Assembly: GCA_025331435.1 (NCBI GenBank)
Contig: JAIWNI010000034.1
Location: 124,001 to 188,000, forward strand
Source of the DNA: Choanephora cucurbitarum
Taxonomy: Eukaryota > Mucoromycota > Mucoromycetes > Mucorales > Choanephoraceae
Direction: 5' to 3'
DNA: 64,000 bases
Below, piece by piece: positions 34,524 to 45,337 of this stretch (the stretch's first letter is position 1; each line of letters opens with the position of its first letter). Below the pieces are notes generated by a model. The model did not search any database, had not been told where the DNA came from, and saw nothing but the letters and a program-made list of their open reading frames with translations. The position numbers and the translations under genes were made by a program.

Positions 34524-36101
34524 CTAGTCGTTTAATTTGATTCGTTTGGAAGCAGAGGATTGATGAGATGAATCGCGCTTCTTTTTTCTTTCCCGTCTAA
34601 TAGCACTTAAAGCCAAAAGATCAGCCTTTGCCAACATCTTGATCTTCTCTACAGATTCTGCAGTTGCTCGTCTTTTTGGGTATCTCGAATGGGATTGAAT
34701 AGATTGTGTTGAATCAGTAGAGGCAGAGATGACTTTTTCTTCATCTTTTGTTTCAGAGGGTTTACTGATGGTTATGGTATCTATGGCAACCTTTTCTGTA
34801 GTTTCCAATTTGACTGCGATCTCTTTTTCTTTTGGATCTGATGTTTCTTTGACAGAAGAAGTTTGCTCTTGGATCACAGGTTCCTTGTTGGCTTGCTTTT
34901 TATTGGTTGCCTCTTCAATTGGTTGTTGTTTCCCTTTTGGCTTAGCGTTGCTCTTTGAAGCTTCTTTGACGACTGGTGGTAGGTCATGATGATTATTCTC
35001 GGGCAACTTCTCAATTAGGATCTTTGCGTTGGATGGTTCGACATCCTTCTTTGCTAATTTGGCCTTCTTTTTGAATTGGTTATTGTTCCTTTTTGGTGGT
35101 GCAACACTTTTCTTGGATGAATCAGTATTCTTCATGGATGAGCCAGCATTCTTTTTGGTTGATTCAATGTTGCTTTTGGGCAAGTGAGCTTTCTTCTTAG
35201 GCAATTCAGCGCTTTTCTTAGGCAATTCAGCGCTTTTCTTAGGTGACTCAGTACTCTTTTTAGGTGATTCAGTACTCTTCTTGAGTGCGATTTTGACATT
35301 TTTGCTCTTCATCTTAGCGCTTATTCCTTTCTTCTGAAGCTTCTTCTTTGCCCTCTTGGCTTTTCGTTTATCTGTCTTGTTCTGAACAGATAATGCTTTT
35401 TTCTTTGGTGGTATGTGATTGATATGTTGCTCAAGACTAAGATCATGAATGATATTATAAGGCTGATCATCGTCATCTTCTTCCCCTACTTCCACTATTT
35501 CTTTCTCTTCGTCTTCTGCCAAAGTTTCATCTAATTCATCTCTGCAAAAATAGATAAATGAGAAAATGAATTAAATGTCGTTTGATCACAAGTAAATTCT
35601 TACATGGACTGAAGGCCTATGTCTTCTTCATCGTCGTCTTCTTTTCCTTGAGAGATATAATTGCCTAGCAAATCAATAGCGCTAACGTTGCTACCGTTAT
35701 AAAAATGGTTCAAAAAGGAAAGAGATTTTTTTCTTACTTTGGACCTATAGATCGAAGTACAACAGGTTCTCCTTCCAAAAAGGTCATGTCAACCACTTGT
35801 TGTTCAATCTATTAGTAGCTTTAAGCGAAAGTCAAATATGAGCGCGACAGGCAATCAACTCACTTTTTCTGGCATTAACGAGCATAACAAAAGGCTTTTG
35901 TCTTGAAATTCAACAAAGATCGATGTCCGTTGAGATCCTTTAAACTGACTGAGCGATGCCTGTCTTCTAGATCAGTTATGATTCTTCTTGGAAACTTAAA
36001 AAGAAAACATTTACCATGGTGATACGAAAAGAGACAGGTGCTGTCATTACATGTCTTTCTCCAGGTCCCATGCGTTGACCCCATAATCCTCTGATCAACA
36101 T
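34524..36101 (-). CDS. Nucleoplasmin-like (NPL) domain protein without FKBP domain
   Basis: Five exons (36015-36101, 35864-35959, 35738-35808, 35604-35690, 34524-35541) give 452 aa. Residues 1-105 match the NPL domain of FKBP39/Fpr3/Fpr4-type histone chaperones: GLWGQRMGPGERHV, SFRITMASLSQF, TSIFVEFQDKSLLLCSL, VDMTFLEGEPVVLRSIGP. An acidic tract follows (EDDDEEDIG; VGEEDDDDQ), then Lys-rich sequence with 8-residue repeats (KKSTESP, KKSAELP) and a basic C terminus (RRERKKKRD). The FKBP prolyl isomerase domain normally at the C terminus of Fpr3/4 is absent. A nuclear or nucleolar histone chaperone role is inferred. The start lies only 45 nt downstream of the PMT stop on the same strand. Confidence 0.82.
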
Positions 36102-36146
36102 GAATAGAATACCACTTGTAGGAAAACAAAAGAGAGAAAAAATTTA

Positions 36147-38835
36147 TTATGTAAAATGATTTCGATTGATGATCAAATTCCAGTAAGGAAACCAGTTTCG
36201 ACTGGAATACTGCTTGATATCGCCTTCCATACCAAATGAAAAGGGAGCAAAATGTATGAAGTTAGCCAAGAACATACAGAAAAACAAACCATAGATCAAA
36301 GCACGCTTGGTTGGGTGACTGGAGGCTAAGAAATGCTCCAACAAAAAGGGCACCATAAACACACTAAAGTAAAGGGCAGGGAAATAATGATGAATATAAG
36401 TCACACGTCCCATCATATAGAATGGAATGTAATGAAAGAACCAGCCTAGAAGAAACAGTTTGCCTACAGAACTGAAATGCTTCCATCGATTATGTGGCAT
36501 ATCTACCAGATGTCGTTGTTGACGGATCACATAGACAACAGTGCTTATTGAAAAGACCAAAATGGCTAAAGTAGACGACCACCAAATCATAGGATTACCA
36601 ATCAGAAAGAACTTAATGGTTTTCTCATCCCATCCACACATACGTAAACCAACATGAACCAAAGGCCATTGAGTAGGATTAGAGGCTAATAAGTCATCTT
36701 TGTCAGGATCTGGAATCAATGCATTGTTGGTGCGCCACATGACTACATTCAAATTCCAGAAGTCTTCCCAAAAGCTAGCTTTAAACGCATTCTTTGGTGC
36801 AGGAGGCACTAAAGTTATATATATATATATATATATATATACGTAAGAAATCTATGTTGAAGGAAATTGCTTCCAATAGATTAACTTACATGCTTTGTTA
36901 TGGTTATTTTCAATATTCCACCAGGTACGTTGATCTGAAGGGCTACTCTTTCTATTACAATAAACTTCATTTTGTCTGAATCCCCATTGAGGCAAAGCAG
37001 TACTACCAGAAGCTAGGTAGCAGTTGAGAAAGGTATGATAAAGTCGGAATCGAGTTGTCAAGGCTCTCAATTGCTTGGGATGACGTTCGTTAACGTCCTT
37101 GACAATCTCCACACGCCAGTTATCCTGAACATCCATTTGTTCTTCATTACCATAGGCGCTGACTTCCCAATGCTTTGAAGATACCGGGGCAGAGATAGCG
37201 TGGCTATGTAAGTTGGTCTTGGTCATTATATGAAAGAGGCGAATGACATCGCCATTTTGAACAAACTGCATTTGATCATAAGATGTCTTAACTTGACCTG
37301 TTTGGTTATCGAGCGGGTAGCGTACTTGCCATACATTGTTATCATCTTTGAAGGTGTAGCCTGTTACCTGTTGTTGCTTTGAACCACCTGGATAGAAATG
37401 AGGATGGGAGTGCAAGAGAGGTCCACCGTAAGCATGGTTTCGAATCGTAACGTTGGAACCAAAAGCAACCTCTACAAAGGAGGAGAGGAAAAGAGTATGA
37501 TTAGATGAAATGTATGTTTTAGTTCGCTCCATTCTAGCGTTTACCAAGGGGGTTGTTTCGAAAGGAGCTTCCTTCCAAGTTAGCTTGAAACAAAGAACTC
37601 ATACTAGAATCACCTGAGCCTGACTTGGTCAAGATACGGAAATGTGCGACGAAGCTAGCTACATAGATTGAAAAAGGGAGTGCGATCAAGCAGACGCCAC
37701 GGGCAATCCAATGACAGAAATATGTTTTCTTTGGCATATGAATATCACCCAACATATCCCACAGATCTTCTAAAGTATAAGTACCAGCCAAGGCAACTGC
37801 AAATAATCCTACCCATTTGACACTAGGAAAACAAATATAAGTTATCCGTAGAATTGATTTCAACAGAAAGCAAACAAAGACAAAATCCTTACCTTAATAC
37901 ACAGCCCAAAGAGAAACCTAACCCAACAAGCCATGACCACCAAGCACTCGAAAAGGGTCTATACCAACAAAGTTAATTATCCATAGTAACAAGAGATTTC
38001 AACACAACTTTACTGGTCACGATTCGATCTAAATCCAGCAAGACAAAAAAATGTGGATCCTGTAAAGAACAATAACATAGAATCCAATAGAACAAACCGA
38101 CTGATGGTCAACAAAGCATTATCCAGCAGAACCATGGTGGCTGCCAAGAGACTTGATTTGGTCGAAAAATTAAGATAACGAGCAGTACCATAGGCCAAAG
38201 GAACCAACATGACACCCCAAGTAGCACTGAAAAGACGCATAGTGGCAATATCCATACCTTCTGGATAAGAACTACCTGATTCGAAGCTAAATGAGCCATT
38301 GTAATTGGCCAACACACCAGAAAGACCCACCAGCATTTTACCCAAAGGAGGGTGTACATCAAAATAGAATTCGTTCTTTAGATAGAATGAACCAAACTAT
38401 AAGAGAAGGTCAGCAGCCGTCTTGCAATAGATAATGTAACTTGCCTTTCCAAAATGCGCCTAAAACACAAACAGAAAGGAGTTAGTGGATACTTTCTAGT
38501 TTCTTCTGAATAGACTATATACCTCATCCCAAACTACTTTTCTAGAGTAATCGATCATTCTAAATCGCGTCCAAAAAGAAACCAAAGTCAGGACAGTAGC
38601 GAAAATAACATGCTGATATTTCTGTGCCCAAGACTATACAACATGAGCTTATAACTTAAGAAATACAACAGAAAAGAAAGTGATTTACCTTATTGTGTTT
38701 GTCTTCTGGCTTAAATAATTTAGATTGCTTATCTTCTTCAATTGTATCATCTACAGATATGTTTTCAAATGTTTCATTATATCTTGGTGTTGCTGAATGG
38801 GATATGTAATGATGTCTTCGTTTTAGCGTATCCAT
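36147..38835 (-). CDS. PMT2: Protein O-mannosyltransferase, PMT2 family
   Basis: Eight exons (38689-38835, 38523-38633, 38445-38459, 38014-38396, 37893-37958, 37545-37822, 36890-37471, 36147-36808) give 747 aa. The catalytic D-E pair is in [20 protein letters not shown], followed by DVHPPLGKMLVGLSG and multiple ER membrane helices. The lumenal MIR region includes YGGPLLHSHPHFYPGGSKQQ and QVTGYTFKDDNN. The C terminus (GRVTYIHHYFPALYF) is typical. PMTs transfer mannose from dolichyl-phosphate mannose to Ser/Thr in the ER. Exon 3 is 15 nt long and is followed by a GC-AG intron (GGAAAG|GCAAGT). The last intron contains a pure (TA)n run near 36815-36840. The in-frame TTG upstream is not used; ATG 38835 is the start. 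Confidence 0.95.
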
Positions 38836-39482
38836 GATACCTGTGAAGTAAGGCAAAGGAAAGAAAAAGGAAGGGAAGGAACAAACATAGACTATGTTTT
38901 TTTTATCATTAACATGGGCATTCTTTGACTACAAACTTGAATGACTATTGTTTATATCTAAACTTGGAAATGGTATTTAATTTAAATAAAGTAGTGAGAT
39001 ATGAGTGTGTTTAAGTTTACAGAGAAAATTTCATAATTGTTTTTCTTACCTCAAAGCACCAAACATTACAAAAGAAAGGGCACCTCCAAAACAAACCGTT
39101 TTTTATAGTCAAAGAAAGGAAAGTTTAATTCAACATAGTATCTTGTTCCATGATACTGAGACTGTCTCATCACTTTGAGTTTGATTCTAACGTTGGCACA
39201 TTTATATTGCTTAGAAAACTGATGAGCTTCAGAAGAGAAGACCTTTGGGGGGCATCCGGAAACCTCAAGAGCTTACCGTTGTAGCCAATGAAATCCTATT
39301 TACAGTGCATCAAAAAGAAGTCTAAATGCCAATTTTTAAGCATCCTCTTTCCTTATTTGACAATACGAAGGAACAATTCTGAGCAAATCGCAGCTAGAAA
39401 TCTAGTAGGTTGAGTTTGACAGGGCAGAAAAAAAAAAAGGACTGAAGTTCCTGTGAGTTCTAGTTTTTTTTTCGTTGAGACG
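38836..39482. other. Shared upstream region of PMT and Dus genes
   Basis: A 647-nt interval between divergent start codons. AT-rich with T-runs near both starts; no RNA gene or repeat recognised. Confidence 0.6.
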
Positions 39483-40680
39483 ATGCTGAAACAGTTATTT
39501 AAAAAGACAATTCAAACGAGTTATCGCTCTATATACACAAGTAGATTAAAAAGACCTATCAGTGTTGCTCCTATGGTAGATATTAGCACACCTGTAAGTT
39601 ATCTTTTGTCTGATTTTTTTTTGCATAGTGTCAGATTCATATTAACTTTTTACTATAAAGCAATTTCTAGAATTACTTCGGATTATATCAGGACAACGTT
39701 ATACGTATTACACTGAAATGCATCATTGTCGAGCCATCATGAGTCATGCCGATCATCTCGATCGTTTCCTTGGACCACCTCATTCCAACGTAGTTGTGCA
39801 ACTGGGTGGATCCAGTGTAGAGGACATGGCGATGGCAACCAAAATCCTTCAAGATCAAGGTTATGCAGAAGTCAACATCAACAATGGCTGCCCCAGTCCT
39901 AATGTGCAACATGGTAGTTTTGGGGCTGTGCTGATGAAGACACCTCAACTAGTGGCTGACATGTTGACAGCTATGGATCGGCTTCATGTCACTCTACCGG
40001 TCACAGTCAAGTGCCGCATCGGTGTAGATCATCAAGAGAGTGAAGAGTTCCTTTTTGCCTATTTAGATACCTTATTGACACAGACAACAAAGCCACCCCC
40101 TCATCTAATTGTGCATGCCAGAAAATGTATCTTAAAGGGACTCTCACCAAAGCAAAATCGAACCATACCGCCTCTGAATTATGACAGAGTTTTTCAACTG
40201 GCAAAAGCCTATCCTGATCTGATTGTGTCTATCAATGGTGGATTTGACCAAGTGGACTCTATTCAAAATGCACTTGATCAAGTCGATGGTTGTATGATAG
40301 GTCGTAAAGGTAAAACAAACACAAAAACAAAAGCTTCATAATTGAATCGATATTTACTCTTTTCTTCTTTAGTGATGGATGATCCTCTCTTCTTACAAAC
40401 ATTAGATTATGCATTCCACCCTCAACATCAACAGAAATCAGTTGAACAAATCACTCAAGAATACCTAGATTATGCAGATCGAATCTACTCCATTCCACTT
40501 CAAGCACAAGACTATGGTCATCCACCACCCACATTGATGATCAGGCCTCTGACAACGTTGTTTAAAGGTCGTACTGGTCGTCAATTCCGTCGTGAAATCC
40601 AAAAGCAGTTGAAGGCAGATACACCTACTCATCTATTCCATTCCATAGTCAAGCATGCTCTTCATCAAAGTAAATTGTAG
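39483..40680 (+). CDS. DusA-type tRNA-dihydrouridine synthase, probably mitochondrial
   Basis: Three exons (39483-39593, 39661-40309, 40373-40680) give 355 aa. FMN-dependent TIM-barrel motifs are those of the bacterial DusA class: ISVAPMVDISTP, YTYYTEMHHCRAI, VVQLGGSSVEDM, VNINNGCPSPNVQHGSFGAV with the catalytic Cys, VKCRIGVDHQES, LIVHARKCILKGLSPKQN with RTIPPLNYDRVFQL, and SINGGFDQVDS. The N terminus (MLKQLFKKTIQTSYRSIYTS) is basic and Ser/Thr-rich without acidic residues, like a mitochondrial presequence. It reduces uridine in tRNA D-loops. The match to DusA is far closer than to the eukaryotic Dus1-4 types, so bacterial or organellar origin is inferred. It converges on the mitochondrial bL34 gene. 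Confidence 0.93.
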
Positions 40681-40760
40681 ATATTTTTAATAGAAGCGAA
40701 AATAAATGTACAGTAAGAGGGGTAGCGTATATCTAAAGAAAAAAAGGCAGTGCATACATT

Positions 40761-41114
40761 CTAGTGAGACAAGTACTTTCTGCCCTTCATGCGACGTCTG
40801 TTGATCACACGTCTGCCGTTTTTGGTAGCTAAACGAGCCAAGAAACCATGTCTTCTTTTACGAACGAGTTGAGAAGGTTGATAGGTGTTACCGTATGTAA
40901 CGAAACGCATCTGTGTCATGAATGGGTTGCGAAATGCACCGAGACTAATAGAGGATTAATACTGGCAATCTAAAAGTAAAAAAAAATTTTTCTCCAATAG
41001 TTACGTTGCAGACATGATGGGAGAAACAGAAGGTTGGAAAGCTTGCATGGCTGATGTGCTGGCAGAAGCAGCAAAGCGTGTAGAAGCTGTAGACAACAAC
41101 TTTTGGAAAAACAT
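40761..41114 (-). CDS. MRPL34: Mitochondrial ribosomal protein bL34m
   Basis: Two exons, 41005-41114 and 40761-40944, give 97 aa. The N terminus ([20 protein letters not shown]) is a mitochondrial targeting sequence. The C-terminal part is the bL34 signature: [20 protein letters not shown] with [15 protein letters not shown]. It is a basic protein of the mitochondrial large ribosomal subunit. Only 80 nt separate its stop from that of the Dus gene. Confidence 0.95.
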
Positions 41115-41325
41115 AGTATCGATTAAAGAGAAAGGAAGAAAAAAAACTTGAAAGATCAATTGCTCCCCTTGGACTTGATGGTTTACCCTTGTATGGCCAG
41201 CCAATCAAATGTCATTACTCGGAATTTTAAAAAGATGTAACATTTCCTGCAACAATTTGAATTGAGATATGTAAAGAAGAGTAGGCGTTTGATTTAAATA
41301 TGTCTTTGATCATTTATTTTTATTT

Positions 41326-42114
41326 CTACCAAGGTGTGATTTTTCCATGATTACCAAAGAAACTGCCATTGTCCTGAAGTGTAACTTCGTCAATCTTGGC
41401 AAGCTGATTAGCCACTGATTCTTCAGGTGTAAGTGCAGCATTTTTGCCACCCATATCAGTCTGGACATGACCGGGACAAGAGGCATAGACAATAAAGTTT
41501 TCCTTGGCTAATTTAGCGGCAGTTAAACGAGTCAACATATTCAGGGCAGACTTGGAGACACAGTAAGGGAAAACTTGAAGGGTCTCCTCAAAGTTTGTAA
41601 CCATCTCGACAGAACCAATGGTTGAGCTTATGTTAATAATCTTCTTGATCTTGTCTTGTCCACGTTTACGAAGCAATGGCAAAAGGGCCAGAGTAACATC
41701 GTTTGTGCCACATACATTAGCCTCAAATGTTTTTATCAAATTCTCTCTTGTCAGTTCTTCAAGAGTGTTATGAAAATCGCCCGTAATGCCCACGTTGTTG
41801 ATAAGTACGTCGATACCTTCAGGAGCTCTTTTTTCAATTTCTTTTGCAGCAGCCTAAAAACTCGTATATATTAGCTTGCATGCACATGCAGTAATGAAAA
41901 GACAAAATGATCTCACCTTGATAGACTCTCTGTCAAGAGTGTCCATCTTGATTGAAATAACCTGCTTGTTATCGACTAGTTCTTGAAGTTTCTCAGAAGC
42001 GTCTGGATTACGAGCACAGGCAAAGACGGTATGACCCTTGGCAGAGAGTTGGCGAGTCAATTCAAGACCAAGGCCACGAGAAGTACCGGTAACAACAAAG
42101 ATAGAGGAAGTCAT
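41326..42114 (-). CDS. Short-chain dehydrogenase/reductase
   Basis: Two exons, 41917-42114 and 41326-41853, give 241 aa. Rossmann NAD(P) motif VTGTSRGLG at residues 8-16, LINNVG for the NNxG motif, catalytic Ser in INISS and Tyr/Lys in YCVSK. The layout resembles the C-factor/sniffer-like carbonyl reductases (cytosolic, NADPH-type). The substrate cannot be deduced. Confidence 0.92.
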
Positions 42115-43393
42115 TTTGAGTTTGAATATGATGAGTGAGTTTTTTTTCTTTTTCTTCAAAATTCGACAATTGCACATCTTCCTTATATATGTATTTCTCT
42201 GTCTTGCGCAGCCAGTTCCAAAAATCGATTAGATTGTGTATCAATCGAAGCCAAAAAAAGACTTCGCTTGCTTTCCAAAACTAGGATGCTAGAATGCGTC
42301 ACGTCTCTTTCTCTTTTAGTGTACACATTATTTATACATGGCTATCTTATAATTAATTGAATAGCGATGCGTTTTTCTTTTGTCGTCAAAGAATATGAAT
42401 CTAGTTTGATTCAACAAAACCTTCTCCCATTAAAGTTGTCGAGCACGGCCTGGTAATGCTTATCATGCAATATACTACTGCATTCGAAATTCAAAGTCAG
42501 TTACTGATCTCTGGAAAAATAACGGCGTCTCTTTCTCGAAACCCGGAAAAATGTCAGGATACCCAAATCAAGAACGTTAGCTTTCTGGCTGTAAAGATTA
42601 GATACAAGCACCATTGACAACATCAAGAACTGTAAATCAATCGATGTTCTTCTTCTTTTCTCTCCATCTCTCTATAAAACTATCAGAAAAAGCAAAGGGA
42701 GAATAGAGCAAATACTAGCTATCTTGTTGGCTATGTTCATCACAGATGATGAAAGTGAATCACATGATGCTAGATACACAGAAAATTTCATCGAACTTTC
42801 TCTCGTTTGTTAGTTGCTTCACCACAATCCCAACCAAAAAAAGATAAAAAAAAAAGTTTCTAGAAAGATGACTCAGCAATGCTGACAAACTTGATCACTT
42901 GGCAATTTCCAAAATCATGTTGTAGAGTGATCTACGAGGTAACCTATCAAAGCGTATTCTATTGAAACGGCCAACACCACTCGAAAGCGATTGCCAAGCT
43001 ATATGAAAACAGAAGTTCAGTTAAATAAAAGGCTATACTCTTCAGCAAGCATGTGGTGCTAAATGCAATACGAAAAGTGTGAAACAATGAACGGACTTTT
43101 GCCAGAATTGACGGATTGTTGTAGAATGCTAAGCAGGTTTATTACAAACACATACAGATGCGCTTTCTATAATGGATAGATCGAATTGCTTAGAATAGTA
43201 CAATATGCTTTATCTAATGTGATCAATATCAGCCATCCCGCCCATTGTTTGACAAAAACAATACTTTAGGAAGTGGCTAAGTATTGCGCAGGTATGTACA
43301 ACAAGTATACCATTTTTGTATTTTTTATTATAGTTGCTATTACTTTATTATACATGCAAATGCTTTTTTTCTACAATAAAAGGGTTCTATCTA
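42115..43393. other. Gene-free interval
   Basis: About 1.3 kb of AT-rich DNA without a supported gene, between the SDR promoter and the peptidase fossil. Confidence 0.6.
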
Positions 43394-44150
43394 CTAGAGA
43401 AGACACCTTTCAATCTTGTTCATAAGTGAGTTCACTGGACAGTTAAAAGCAGCAGTAAAATCGGCATTATTTCGGACAACAGGAATAGCACGGAGCTTTG
43501 AAGTTATGTAATTACCATCCATCTGCGAGAGAGACGACTCAGACGACAAAAAAATCTCAGCCAGCACTTACAGTCTCATTTCTCGATCCTAGAGTAATGC
43601 TTTAAAAATAACTCATACCAAAACGAACAAATAGCATTTCTTCAGGAGTCAATTGCTCAAATCCAGGCAAAGGGAGCTCAGGCTGATCTTGTCATTTTTC
43701 TGTCTGCGTATATTTTGTAAGCATGAAATGTGGTATACAAGCCGCCTGCATCAGCAATGTCTTCATACAAGTTAACTATTTGAATAGCAAAACAAAGTTG
43801 AAATCCAATACTATTACAAAACAGTAACATACAGTAAGGATTTACGCTACCATTGGCAAATGATCTGTTGCCGGTTGTATTTGAAAGAAAAAGACTCGAA
43901 TATTCGTTAATAAAGCATTGTTGTCTCACATAACACTCAGTCTTGGCTTGAGGTGGTCCCCAATCTTCTTTATTATAGAGGCTTCCGTGTGAATCAATGT
44001 CGTGCCATTTTTTTTTATGTGTGTATATCGATTGTTAGATAAGGTTTATGTAAAAAAAAAAAAAAAAAATTACTTGCCAGAAGTTGATGGCCAATAACAA
44101 AACCAAGACCGTCAAACTTAAGATATGCAGGAAGTTTGTTACGATACTTA
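43394..44150 (-). pseudogene. M13 (neprilysin-like) peptidase fossil
   Basis: On the minus strand, pieces in different frames correspond in order to the C-terminal half of M13 zinc peptidases: PAYLKFDGLGFVIGHQLLAS; WHDIDSHGSLYNKEDWG; CYVRQQCFINEYSS; LYEDIADAGGLYTTFHAYK; LPGFEQLTPEEMLFVRFG; and the end KLRAIPVVRNNADFTAAF, NCPVNSLMNK. The zinc motif HExxH reads HQLLA, so the catalytic Glu and second His are gone. The N-terminal half is missing. Frame changes, a poly-T run in the zinc-motif region and an early stop (FGMSYF*) confirm decay; unrecognised introns may explain some breaks. Confidence 0.8.
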
Positions 44151-45337
44151 TGGTCTTGTAATAACCTCAAGCTTGTATTTACCTTAGGGAGAGTATTAGC
44201 TTTAAGGAAAGAAAAGAGATAGAAAACAACCACTTATTGTATCAGATGATACTCAATAGAGAGCGTACCACTTGTATAATGCTATAGGTTTATCACAAAC
44301 ATAGTAAGCAAGGCTGTTGAAAGAAGAGAGATTGCTATCTTTTCTAGTTAAAGGGGGGGGGATAGCTTTTTATTAGTATAGTTTTTTAGATTTTTAAACA
44401 ATATTTAAGATGTATATTTCTTGAATAACAACACCACTTGTTTTGCAATTAGGAGGAACAAGTTATTTCTGTCTCTCTTATATCTTCATAAGAGTCAAGA
44501 GCATATTGAAACTAGTTGCCTCCTTTCTTTTATATGAATGTCATTTTCTATGAAAGAAGAAGCTTGCATCCCATCAAACAAAGATTCTCACCCAAATAAG
44601 ATTGCTGTAGGGACTGATTATTATCAGTCAATTAAGAGCATTACAACTTTCAACTGGCTTTGCTTTAGAATATATATATTTCCTTCTGGTCATTTTTCTC
44701 ATCAACAAAAAGAGGGCAAGAATATCATGATGTGTGCCAAATACCTTGGCTAATTTTTTATCAGGCCCGTTCTATACTAACGACCTGGTTCTAGAAGCTT
44801 ACCTGTTTATCTGAGCTTGGATGTCTAAAAAACCAAAATAAACAAAAGCGAATTTAACATTGATGGAATTGCCTGTCAATCAAAAAAAAGAAAAAAGGTT
44901 TTATCTTAGCTCAAATCACTTTGGATAAAATACTAAACAACTGGTCAAATAAACTTTATTTAAGTTTCTTTTTCTCGCTCTGCCTATCTCTTTTTCAAAT
45001 CATAGCGACATACTGCATCTACATAACTGAGAAATGTACAAAAAAAAAAAAGAAAGAAATCATCTTAATAATAACCATAGCTAAAGCAAAAGAAAGCTTC
45101 AGATCTGACACAGGACAAAAAGAAAAGATGAATTCAGTTCAAAGGGAGAGAAGCGAACAAAATTGAATTAAATCAACGCGTATTGTTGTTGTTTATTTGC
45201 ATATTCCAATTAACATTCTTCACAAGCACGTTAGGATTTAATCTATTTTAGACAATAGTTATAGCCTCCTTATCTTCTTATGATTCTTCTTTCTTTCTTT
45301 TGATTACATCTTTACTATAGTCTACTAGATAACCCTT
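44151..45337. other. Gene-free interval
   Basis: About 1.2 kb, with a G run near 44355-44363 and short frames without recognisable features. The last 150 nt are presumably the GT15 gene promoter. Confidence 0.6.
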
